DNA of 64,000 bases from DASPSM01 sp036008465 (GTDB lineage: Bacteria > Planctomycetota > Planctomycetia > Planctomycetales > Planctomycetaceae). The stretch is taken from contig DASYNP010000100.1 in the NCBI GenBank assembly GCA_036008465.1, forward strand, positions 62,001 through 126,000, read 5' to 3'. This document shows positions 50,321-61,454 of the stretch, in pieces (positions within the stretch are counted from its first letter, which is position 1; every line of letters starts with the position of its first letter). A program made the translations under genes and the position numbers. Under the pieces are notes generated by a model, which had not been told where the DNA came from, made no database searches, and saw only the letters and a program-made list of their open reading frames with translations.

Positions 50321-51448
50321 TTATTGCTGCGGCAACGAGAAGACCTGGAGGTCAGAACGGTTGCAGAGCAGGTACAGGACGGGCAGAGCGTTCGCGCTGC
50401 CGATGGCCTGGATGCTCTGGCTCACGTAACGAACCGAACCGTCGGCCAGGGCGATCTGGGCGCCGGCTTCGTGCTGGGAGCTGATGTCGCCCGGATAGCC
50501 AACGCGGAAGACGGTCGAGTTGGGCGCGATCGTCGCCGTGCCGCTCCAGCCGAGTCCGCTGCCGTTGATTCCGAACAGCGGGGTGAAGCAAACGTCAGAA
50601 GCTACGGTGGTACCGGACGTCTCGGCAGCGCCGGGGCCACCAGCTCCGTCCGCGCTAGCCCAGTACGCGTAGCAAGTCGTACCAGAGCTCTCGGTGCAGA
50701 TCGTGTTCGTCGAACCCGTCGAGCAGGTCGCACCCTTGTGTTCAGCGAGCAGTGCCGTATTCGACGTTCCGTCGGAGATGTCCGCGATCCGGATGCGGCT
50801 GTCCTGGAACATCACACCGCCGTTGTCAACCGGCGGATTCGTCAACTGGTTGATCACGTTGACGTTGCCGGTGGCCGCACTCCAAGTGCCGATACCGTCC
50901 GAGAGGCCGGGCAGCGGCGGAGTGGCAGCCAAGTTCGGCATGCCAGAGTTGGCGAGATAGTCAGAGACGGCACCCGTATATCCGCGGTCTTCCATATCGC
51001 CGGCCGCTCCGAACAGGTTCGCTGCCGTCGTGCCGCTGCAGCGGGCATTGCTGGTCGCGTTGACGTCGCCAGAGGACGGGCACTTGAACAGAGCCAGCGG
51101 GAGCGCGACCTGATCGAGGTTTCGATTCGGCGCCGTTCCCGTCGTGTCGCTCATCATCGAGTTGAAGTTCACGAGATCGTAAATCGGACGAAATTCCATG
51201 TAGGGCAGCAGGAGCATTCCCCACGACGCCTGGTTTTCAGCCAGCCAGCCGCAAGGGAAAATGAAATTGGTGTCATGGTAATTGTGGCACGCCAACGCGA
51301 GCTGCTTCATGTGATTCTTGCACTCGGTGCGGCGAGCCGCCTCACGAGCCGCCTGCACGGCCGGGAGGAGCAATGCGATCAAGATCGCGATAATTGCGAT
51401 CACGACCAACAGCTCAATTAGCGTGAACCCCTTCTTACGTCCCATCAT
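50321..51448 (-). CDS. DUF1559 prepilin-like secreted protein
   Basis: A 375-residue protein. The N-terminus GFTLIELLVVIAIIAILIALLLPAVQAAREAARR is a type IV prepilin/pseudopilin signal, cleaved before Phe with the conserved Glu at +5. The rest is a DUF1559 domain, an expanded family in planctomycetes, ending with the characteristic HEAGAQIALADGSVRYVSQSI. It is probably exported by type II/type IV-pilus-like machinery; its role (pseudopilin or surface protein) is unknown. GAGAAGGTG precedes the paired ATGs at 51448 and 51445. A strong terminator follows, so it is a monocistronic and probably well-expressed gene. Confidence 0.93.
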   Translation of the reverse strand: MMGRKKGFTLIELLVVIAIIAILIALLLPAVQAAREAARRTECKNHMKQLALACHNYHDTNFIFPCGWLAENQASWGMLLLPYMEFRPIYDLVNFNSMMSDTTGTAPNRNLDQVALPLALFKCPSSGDVNATSNARCSGTTAANLFGAAGDMEDRGYTGAVSDYLANSGMPNLAATPPLPGLSDGIGTWSAATGNVNVINQLTNPPVDNGGVMFQDSRIRIADISDGTSNTALLAEHKGATCSTGSTNTICTESSGTTCYAYWASADGAGGPGAAETSGTTVASDVCFTPLFGINGSGLGWSGTATIAPNSTVFRVGYPGDISSQHEAGAQIALADGSVRYVSQSIQAIGSANALPVLYLLCNRSDLQVFSLPQQ

Positions 51449-51980
51449 GCGTTCACCTTCTCTTTCAGAGTACGACGTGGAAATACTGGGCCAGCAACGA
51501 ACCGACCCTTACAAGAACCCACGCGTCAATCGATCTTCCCGGAAGTCCTGACTCTGCTTGTTGTTACCGGTGATTCACCGGCATTAAACAGGATGAAATT
51601 AAGAGTTCCCAAGCAGTCGGAGGAGATGCCAGAAATGTGCGATTTGACACAGAACGGTTCAGATGCCATCTCACACTTGCCGTTTCACTTTGTCAACGAG
51701 GAAAAGCCGCAAATTGCGAAAAAATGGAGAATTACGCTTCGCGGTTGGGCCGCATGCCGACGTACGGTCGGGACCGCACCGATTGCCTGTCTAATCTCTT
51801 TCCGAAGGGAGCCGTCTCGCACTTCATCTTGACGAGATTGGGCCGGTTTGCAAAATTCCCCGCCGCGTCGGATTCTCCGCCGACCGCCGACGGACATCTG
51901 TTCAGATCTCAAATCCCAAACCCCGTCTCTCGCATGGCCCCCGGATGGGGCTTTTCGGCAGGCAAAGGAGTGCACAGGCC
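51449..51980. other. Divergent upstream region of the DUF1559 and ompH genes (about 532 bp)
   Basis: It holds the promoters of both divergent genes. No intact gene is credible; a plus-strand frame at 51593-51832 looks non-coding. A 15-bp imperfect palindrome, CCGGTGATTCACCGG, lies at 51567-51581 and is the only obvious site, about 120 bp upstream of the DUF1559 start. No riboswitch or RNA was recognised. Confidence 0.4.
51567..51581. promoter_or_regulatory. Palindromic site upstream of the DUF1559 gene
   Basis: The sequence CCGGTGATTCACCGG is symmetric around its central T, with 7-bp arms. It could be an operator or part of a small hairpin in the leader. No other copy was noticed in the window, so the assignment is weak. 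Confidence 0.3.
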
Positions 51981-52631
51981 GTGAAAAAACTCGTCGTCAA
52001 AGCCACTGTGTTTGTCCTCTTCGCCGGCCTCGTTTCCTCGGCCGTGGTGCGCGGCGACGGGAACGCGAGCCGCGCGGTCGATGCGTCCCCGCACAAAATC
52101 GGCCTGATCGATATGGCCCGGGTCTTCAAGAACTACAAAAAGTTCGAGGCCATGCGGGACGAGCTCAAAGGAGAGCTCACGAAGTCGGAAGAGAAATTCA
52201 AGTTGATGACCGAACAGATCAAAAAGGAACAGGTTGAGCTGAAAGGTTACAAGGAAGGGTCCGAAGAATATTCCCGCGTCGAAAAGACGCTCTTGACCCA
52301 CACCACGCAGGCCGAGGCGTTCCGCAAGGGCCAGCAGCGCGATCTAATCCGCAAAGAGGCCCAGATCTATAAGACGATCTATCTGGAAGTCTCGGACGCC
52401 GTCGAGAAGTATGCTCAGCACTTCAGCTTCACCCTCGTCCTTCGCTTCAGCGCCGACGAACTCAACGGGCAGGAAAACCCGGAAGACGTCATGCGCGGTC
52501 TGAACAAGCAAGTCGTGTATTACCGCCCGAGCGAGGACATCACCAACGCGATCTGCGAGTTCCTCAACCGCCGCTACGCTCGCATGGCTGCCGCCCCGGC
52601 AACCGAAGGCAACGGTGCGGCTCGGCAGTAG
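51981..52631 (+). CDS. OmpH/Skp family periplasmic chaperone
   Basis: A 216-residue exported protein from GTG 51981, preceded by AAAGGAG. It has a signal peptide (KKLVVKATVFVLFAGLVSSAV). The Skp-type fold follows: a strand pair (KIGLIDMARVFKNYKKF), then a long charged coiled coil (about 60-150) with many Lys and Glu, then a short C-terminal strand-helix. Skp captures unfolded outer membrane proteins and delivers them to the BAM complex. Its place upstream of lpxC and lpxA is the usual one for this gene in Gram-negative bacteria and supports an outer membrane here. Confidence 0.88.
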   Translation: MKKLVVKATVFVLFAGLVSSAVVRGDGNASRAVDASPHKIGLIDMARVFKNYKKFEAMRDELKGELTKSEEKFKLMTEQIKKEQVELKGYKEGSEEYSRVEKTLLTHTTQAEAFRKGQQRDLIRKEAQIYKTIYLEVSDAVEKYAQHFSFTLVLRFSADELNGQENPEDVMRGLNKQVVYYRPSEDITNAICEFLNRRYARMAAAPATEGNGAARQ

Positions 52632-52656
52632 ACGGGACAAATCGGTCCGTTGGTGG

Positions 52657-52721
52657 GAGCGGCGCTCCGAACACTCTGCGGGAATGACTTTGCAAACAGT
52701 CGGACCTGAGGAGCGCCGCTC
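52657..52721. repeat. 12-bp inverted repeat between ompH and lpxC
   Basis: GAGCGGCGCTCC (52657-52668) is repeated in reverse complement at 52710-52721, with a 41-nt spacer. It starts 26 bp after the ompH stop and ends 38 bp before lpxC. There is no U-tract, so it is not a classical terminator; it could modulate read-through into lpxC. Confidence 0.7.
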
Positions 52722-52759
52722 GCTTCCGCACGAAGATTGCACGACTTGAAGGATCGGGG

Positions 52760-53647
52760 ATGCAGGGCCGTCGGGAGCGGACGATCCGAAAGTCGGTCGA
52801 AGTCCGCGGCGTCGGATTTCTGACTGGACGCGATGTGACGCTCCGCTTCCTGCCCGCCGCCACCGGAACCGGCATCCAATTCCGAAGAACCGATTGTCTG
52901 GGAACCGCGCCGATCCCGGCCCGGATTGAATACGCCGTCCCCAGGGAGCGCCGCACGGCCATCGCGCACGATGGCACCTCGATCGAAATGATCGAGCACG
53001 TGATGGCTTGCCTGGCCGGCCTTCAAATCGACAACTGCCAGGTCGAGCTCGACGCCTCGGAACCTCCAGGCATGGACGGTTCGTCTCAGGCGTTTGCCGA
53101 GGCCATTCTCTCTGTTGGAGCAGTCGAACAGTCTGTCCGCAGGCGCTTGTTTGTGAGCGGTCCAACCTCGATCGCTGCCGAACAGGGGCGCGATCGCAGC
53201 GAAATTACCTATCGGCCTGTTGCACGGCCGACTCTGGCGATCAGCTACCATCTCGACTACGGACCCCGTTCGCCGATCCGCCCGCAGGAGCTGACCGTCG
53301 AGATCACTCCCGAAAGTTTTCTGAGCGAATTGGCCTTTTGCCGCACGTTTGTACTCGAGCAAGAGGCGATACAGCTCCGCGCCGCCGGATACGGAGCGCG
53401 GACGAGCACGAAAGATCTCCTGGTGATCGGTTCCAACGGGCCGATCGACAACGCTCTACGGGCTGACGACGAATTTGCCCGCCATAAGATTCTCGATTGC
53501 CTGGGAGATTTCGCTTTGCTGGGCTGCGACATCCAGGGGCACTTTTGCGCCTATCGATCGGGGCATCACCTCAACCGCGAACTGGTTCGAAAAATGTTGT
53601 CCGGCGCGGCGGACGAAACCGAGACCGGCCACAGGAGGGCCGCCTGA
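52760..53647 (+). CDS. lpxC: UDP-3-O-acyl-N-acetylglucosamine deacetylase LpxC
   Basis: Zinc deacetylase that commits UDP-GlcNAc to lipid A synthesis. The 295-residue protein has the two-domain LpxC layout. The first metal ligand is H80 in the motif IEHVMACLAGL. The second group is HKILDCLGD, with H242 and D246. ELAFCRTFVLEQE is the family's insert region. Length is typical. The ATG at 52760 follows GGATCGGGG. It is followed by lpxA with a gap of about 25 bp, so both belong to the lipid A cluster. LpxD and FabZ genes, usually between them in other bacteria, are absent here. Confidence 0.92.
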   Translation: MQGRRERTIRKSVEVRGVGFLTGRDVTLRFLPAATGTGIQFRRTDCLGTAPIPARIEYAVPRERRTAIAHDGTSIEMIEHVMACLAGLQIDNCQVELDASEPPGMDGSSQAFAEAILSVGAVEQSVRRRLFVSGPTSIAAEQGRDRSEITYRPVARPTLAISYHLDYGPRSPIRPQELTVEITPESFLSELAFCRTFVLEQEAIQLRAAGYGARTSTKDLLVIGSNGPIDNALRADDEFARHKILDCLGDFALLGCDIQGHFCAYRSGHHLNRELVRKMLSGAADETETGHRRAA

Positions 53648-53672
53648 ATCAGGTCTTTCCAGGACGTGGGAC

Positions 53673-54530
53673 ATGACGACCAAGATCTCGCAACTTTCAC
53701 ATGTCGATCCGCGGGCCCAGATCGGCGAAAACGTTGAAATCGGCCCGTTCTGCTCGGTCGGTCCCGACGTCACGCTGGGCGATGGTTGCGAACTGTTGTC
53801 GCACGTCTCGATCACGGGACATGCAACCATCGGCGAACGGAACCGCTTCTTTCCCGGTGCTGCGATTGGCGGCGAGCCACAGGATGCCGGATACAAGGGA
53901 GCGCCGACCCGCCTGGAAATCGGCCACGAAAACGTTTTCCGCGAAGGGGTGACCGTCAATCGCGGTGCCCAAAAGGAAGACCATACAACCCGCATCGGTC
54001 ACCAGAACTTGCTGATGGCCAATTGCCATGTGGGACACAACTGCCACGTGCAGAACCGCGTGATCCTGGTGAATGGCTGTCTCTTGGGAGGCCACGTGCA
54101 CGTGCACGACGGTGCGATTATCTCGGGCAACGTCGTGGTGCATCACTTCTCAACCGTCGGCATGCTCGCGTTTGTCAGCGGGGGCTGCCGCGTTCCCCAC
54201 GACATTCCACCGTTCATGCTTGCGTCGGGCTCCGACAACCCCGTGATTAACACGATCAACATCGTCGGAATGCGCCGCGCAGGAATTACCGCTGAATCGA
54301 TTGACATCATTAAGCGGGCCCATCGGCTGCTCTACCGTGAGATGAAGCCGCTCGATGAAGTCCGCGCCGAATTGGCGGAGCGGCTTGATGGCATCTTTCC
54401 GTTTGAGTTGTCGACCCTGTTGAATTTTCTCGAAAAACAGCGCCGCGGAAAAATGGGGCGCGCTCGCGAGATTTATCGCAATCAGGTCGGACCAACCCCC
54501 GAGCCGGCGCTCAACCGGAGGGCCGCATGA
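53673..54530 (+). CDS. lpxA: Acyl-ACP:UDP-N-acetylglucosamine O-acyltransferase LpxA
   Basis: First acyltransferase of lipid A synthesis. The 285-residue protein is a left-handed parallel beta-helix with hexapeptide repeats (VDPRAQIGENVEIGPFCSVG and following). The active-site block NCHVGHNC at 117-124 includes the catalytic His (H122, equivalent to the family's His in AHDC). GSDNPVINTINIVGMRRAG is the typical substrate-binding loop before the helical C-terminus. It is slightly longer than Escherichia coli LpxA (262). The ATG of the following oxidoreductase gene overlaps its stop (ATGA). Confidence 0.93.
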   Translation: MTTKISQLSHVDPRAQIGENVEIGPFCSVGPDVTLGDGCELLSHVSITGHATIGERNRFFPGAAIGGEPQDAGYKGAPTRLEIGHENVFREGVTVNRGAQKEDHTTRIGHQNLLMANCHVGHNCHVQNRVILVNGCLLGGHVHVHDGAIISGNVVVHHFSTVGMLAFVSGGCRVPHDIPPFMLASGSDNPVINTINIVGMRRAGITAESIDIIKRAHRLLYREMKPLDEVRAELAERLDGIFPFELSTLLNFLEKQRRGKMGRAREIYRNQVGPTPEPALNRRAA

Positions 54531-55621
54531 GTCGGCTCCGCGTGGGGGTTGTTGGGGCGGGGGCGTTGGGTCGGCACCACGCCCGCATTTATTCCCAACT
54601 CCCCTCGACCGAGCTAGTCGCCGTGGCAGACACGAGTCCCGAGCGGGGTCGCGCGGTCGCGGACGCCTGCAAAACGCGTTGGTTCTCGGACTATCGCCAA
54701 TTGTTCGGCCAGGTCGATGCGGTCTCGATTGCTGTCCCGACTGTGGGCCACCATGCGGTCGCGCTCGAGTTTTTGGGTCGGGGTATCGCCTCAATGGTGG
54801 AGAAACCGTTGGCCTCCACCGCCGAGCAGGCGGTCGAGATCGTCGAGGCCGCAGAGCGCAGCCGTACGACTCTGCAGGTCGGGCACGTCGAGCGCTTCAA
54901 TCCGGCCTACCAAGAGGCTCGGCAGCTGGTCAGCAATCCGAAATACATCCACTGTGAACGATTCAGCCCGTACGCCTTCCGCTCAACAGACATCGGCGTC
55001 GTGCTCGACATGATGATCCACGACCTGGACCTCGTGCTCGATCTGGTGGGCGCGACGCCGGACAAAATCGAGGCGTTCGGGGTCTCGATCCTCGGTGAAA
55101 ACGAAGACTGTGCCCAAGCGAGACTCACCTTTGCGAACGGCTGTGTCGCCGATCTGGCAGCGAACCGCGTGAGCCCGACAACCCGCCGCGCGATGCAGAT
55201 CTGGTCCCAGACCGGTTGTGTCAGCGTCGACATGGCATCGCGCGAGGTGATTCGCTACGCGCCCACTGAGCGGCTGCTGGCCGGCGAATGCGTGCTAGAT
55301 CGTGCCCGACAGCCTGGAGCCGAAATCGATCGTCTTAAGGCCGAGATCTTCACCGAATATGTGCGGATCGAACGCCCGCCGGCGTCCCCCGCCGACGCGC
55401 TCACCGCAGAGCTGTCGAGCTTTGCCGATTGCGTGATGGACCGCCAAACACCCCTTGTCGATGGTCACGCGGCGCTGGCTGCCATGCGGACCGCCGAGCG
55501 GGTGCTGCAATCGATCGCGGCCCACCGCTGGAACGGAGCGGCACCGAGCCCCGTGGGGCCGTTCGTGCTTCCGTTCGTGTCGAATCCGATTGTTCCAGCC
55601 GCCAGGCGATCTGCCGCATAA
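54527..55621 (+). CDS. Gfo/Idh/MocA family oxidoreductase
   Basis: A 364-residue NAD(P)-dependent oxidoreductase. The Rossmann N-terminus is RVGVVGAGALGRHHARIYSQL, and the family's VEKPLA motif (MVEKPLASTAEQAVEIV) is present with the catalytic Lys. The second domain (about 130-340) is the beta-sheet substrate domain with GHVERFNPAY. ATGA overlap with lpxA puts it in the lipid A operon. Such genes are often found there in planctomycetes and may supply or modify sugar nucleotides, for example a 3-keto or 3-amino sugar for lipid A. The exact substrate is not known. Confidence 0.88.
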   Translation: MSRLRVGVVGAGALGRHHARIYSQLPSTELVAVADTSPERGRAVADACKTRWFSDYRQLFGQVDAVSIAVPTVGHHAVALEFLGRGIASMVEKPLASTAEQAVEIVEAAERSRTTLQVGHVERFNPAYQEARQLVSNPKYIHCERFSPYAFRSTDIGVVLDMMIHDLDLVLDLVGATPDKIEAFGVSILGENEDCAQARLTFANGCVADLAANRVSPTTRRAMQIWSQTGCVSVDMASREVIRYAPTERLLAGECVLDRARQPGAEIDRLKAEIFTEYVRIERPPASPADALTAELSSFADCVMDRQTPLVDGHAALAAMRTAERVLQSIAAHRWNGAAPSPVGPFVLPFVSNPIVPAARRSAA

Positions 55622-55656
55622 GCGGCGGTGTCGGGGGCCTGAGCTTCGATCTACGG

Positions 55657-56448
55657 CTACTCGGGGTGCAGCACATCGAGCACGCTGTCTTTGAGGGCGT
55701 CGTTGACTGAGACGCCGTTTCCCGAGTAGATCGACGGCCGCCCCTCCCAATCGCAAAAATGCCCGCCGGCCTCCTGCAAAATGGGGATGAACGGGGCGGC
55801 GTCCCAAGGATTCATCAGCGGGTCGAGCATCACATCCGCGCGCCCCGTCGCGACGAGTGCGTGGCCGTAACAGTCTCCCCATCCGCGGGTCAGTTTCACG
55901 GCCGATCGCAGCTTCTCGAACGTCTCATAGCGGCCAATGCGTTTGAACCCGCTGATGGTGGTGATGCACAACAGCGCGTCGGAGAGTCGGACCACGCGCG
56001 ACACATGAGCCGGGCGTTCGCGGCCATTGCCGTCCTGCCACCAGGCTCCTTCTCCTTGCTGCGCGTAAACGACCTCGTTCAGAGCGGGGAACCGGCAGGC
56101 CCCCAGCACCAGTCGCTTCTCGAACTCCAGACCGATCAAAGTCCCGAACAGCGGCACGCCGTGGATAAACGATTTCGTCCCATCGACCGGATCGAGAATC
56201 CAATTAAAGCCGTTGGCGCTCGGAAAGGTGCCGAGCTCTTCTCCCATGACTCCATCGCCGGGAAATTCCCGGACAATGCTCGTGCGGATCAAGGCTTCAG
56301 CCTCGCGATCGGCCACCGTCACCGGCGACGAATCGCGTTTGCTCTCGACCTGCAGCGACTTCGATTGGTAGTAGCCCAGGATCAGCTCGCCCGCCTTTTT
56401 GGCGACGTCGAGCGCGAATTCCATCCGCGGCTTGAGATCAACCGTCAC
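55657..56448 (-). CDS. hisN: Inositol-monophosphatase family protein, probable histidinol-phosphatase HisN
   Basis: A 263-residue magnesium-dependent phosphatase. Metal-binding motifs are GEELG (E70, E71), DPVDGTKSF (D86, D89) and NPWDAAPF (D216). The block LTRGWGDCYGHALVATGRADVMLDPLMNPWDAAP is particularly close to the HisN-type histidinol phosphatases, distinguishing it from inositol or fructose-bisphosphatase members. It would dephosphorylate histidinol phosphate in histidine synthesis; without other his genes nearby this remains the best guess, not proof. It overlaps the upstream LarA-like gene by ATGA, so both are one transcript. It is convergent with the oxidoreductase gene, 35 bp apart. 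Confidence 0.78.
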   Translation of the reverse strand: MTVDLKPRMEFALDVAKKAGELILGYYQSKSLQVESKRDSSPVTVADREAEALIRTSIVREFPGDGVMGEELGTFPSANGFNWILDPVDGTKSFIHGVPLFGTLIGLEFEKRLVLGACRFPALNEVVYAQQGEGAWWQDGNGRERPAHVSRVVRLSDALLCITTISGFKRIGRYETFEKLRSAVKLTRGWGDCYGHALVATGRADVMLDPLMNPWDAAPFIPILQEAGGHFCDWEGRPSIYSGNGVSVNDALKDSVLDVLHPE

Positions 56449-57779
56449 AGGCTCCCTTTGCTGCTGGAAGTGGGGTGCGTGTCGAGAGCGAGAGAGTCGA
56501 CGGCCGGCTCCGCCACCGCATCGGACGATCGCGAGCCGCGGTCGTCCGTGAGGCGATACAGTTGCTCTCCCGCCTTCCGAACAAGCAGAACGCCTTCATC
56601 TTCACGACCCGCGAAGGCCTCGACGTCGATCGATGCCGGATCCCGGTAGCCAAGGCCGATGCGCTCGCATAATTCGCGAGGCAGTCCGGTCGCCAGCGTC
56701 ACCTTCACTCTCGGGCGCTCGACTCCGCCCTCGAATGTTCCGGTCCCGCGAACGTGCGTCGAATGGGCCAAGACTCCCCAGGGGACGTCCTTAAACCGAT
56801 CCCATTGGGCCGTAAAGTAGTCTCGGACGTGATAGCCGATGCGTTCAATCAGTTTGCCGTGGGTCTGCGAGATTTGCTTCAAGTGGGGCGCAAAGATGAT
56901 CAGCTCGCCGCCGTCGGCGACGACGGGCTCCAACTTGTACATGCATTTGCCGGCTACCCACAGTTCGTCATACATCGGCGGCGCACAAGAAAGCACTTGC
57001 CGGAACGGACGCTCGACGTGTCGCACGTGGACGTGCCACGAGAGCTCAACCGCATCGCGCCAGGCAGACTCGGGCGTACCATAGAACAAACCGTGGACGC
57101 CGGCTTCGGGGGAGACGACAAAGGCGACGCAGCGCCGCTCGACGGGAATCATTGCCGCCGCGCGGTCGATCACTCGCCTGACAGGCGTGTCGGCAACCCC
57201 GATGATTTTGACGTTGGTGATCAGCGCGCCCAGCCAATGGAAAAAGTTCAACAGCTCGGGGCCGGAGATTCCGGGGAAAAAGTACTTGTTGCCTCCTGAG
57301 AAGCCGGCCACCTCGTGCGGAAAGACGGGCCCCAGAATGAGTACCACGTCGTTGTCGCGGACGCGGGAATTAATCCGCACCGGCACATCCAGCGACAATC
57401 GGCCCTGAGAAATTTCGCGCGTTTCAGCCGCGGTCAGGCGACCGAGCGTGCACAAAGCCTCGTCGCTATTCCAAACGTGATTAAAGACTTCGAGCCCGCC
57501 GGCCCGGTCCCGTGAACTTTTGTCCAAACCCAAGAGCTGCGCGATTTGCCCGTCATCCATCGGCGGATGAGTTCCGAGCGCGATCAGCACTTGCAAACGG
57601 GCGGCAATCCCGGCCAGCCTGGAGCAGAGCGCGTCGAAGAGGAGCGGCAGAGGACCAGTCCGCGTCGCATCGGGAACGAGCACCAGGACCCGTTTTCCGC
57701 GGAAGTCGGCAAGCGGAATTTGGCGCGAAAACCACTCTCGCACCTCCGCGTCGCACAACAATGGCGGATCCAGACGCAT
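56445..57779 (-). CDS. LarA-like (DUF2088) nickel-pincer racemase family protein
   Basis: A 444-residue protein of the lactate racemase LarA family. The N-terminal LarA domain has VLVLVPDATRTGPL, LIALGTHPPM and GPVFPHEVAGFSGGNKYFFPG. The residues H155, K165 and H181 are spaced exactly like LarA His174, Lys184 and His200, which hold the nickel-pincer cofactor. So a LarA-type cofactor enzyme is likely, with lactate or another 2-hydroxy acid as substrate. No larB, larC or larE gene is adjacent; they would have to be elsewhere. It overlaps hisN by ATGA. Confidence 0.8.
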   Translation of the reverse strand: MRLDPPLLCDAEVREWFSRQIPLADFRGKRVLVLVPDATRTGPLPLLFDALCSRLAGIAARLQVLIALGTHPPMDDGQIAQLLGLDKSSRDRAGGLEVFNHVWNSDEALCTLGRLTAAETREISQGRLSLDVPVRINSRVRDNDVVLILGPVFPHEVAGFSGGNKYFFPGISGPELLNFFHWLGALITNVKIIGVADTPVRRVIDRAAAMIPVERRCVAFVVSPEAGVHGLFYGTPESAWRDAVELSWHVHVRHVERPFRQVLSCAPPMYDELWVAGKCMYKLEPVVADGGELIIFAPHLKQISQTHGKLIERIGYHVRDYFTAQWDRFKDVPWGVLAHSTHVRGTGTFEGGVERPRVKVTLATGLPRELCERIGLGYRDPASIDVEAFAGREDEGVLLVRKAGEQLYRLTDDRGSRSSDAVAEPAVDSLALDTHPTSSSKGSL

Positions 57780-57954
57780 GGCGCTCGTATAGCATTAAAA
57801 CAGGCCGAATGCCAATCTCGGGTGCTCTCACGCGAGCCTTCGCGCGACAAGTCTTCGCGTAACTTTCCCCACCTTCAGGCTGGCCAGAAAGTCCCAGGAT
57901 CCGTTAACCTCACCGGATGCGCTCCGCTTTTCGAACCGGTGCTGGGGGGTTGGC

Positions 57955-61440
<3,486 letters not shown>

Positions 61441-61454
61441 ACCGTGTCCGCCGG

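Noticed and set aside
51593..51832. A 79-codon frame upstream of ompH
   Set aside because: No ribosome binding site, no family features, and it lies in a region that should hold two promoters.
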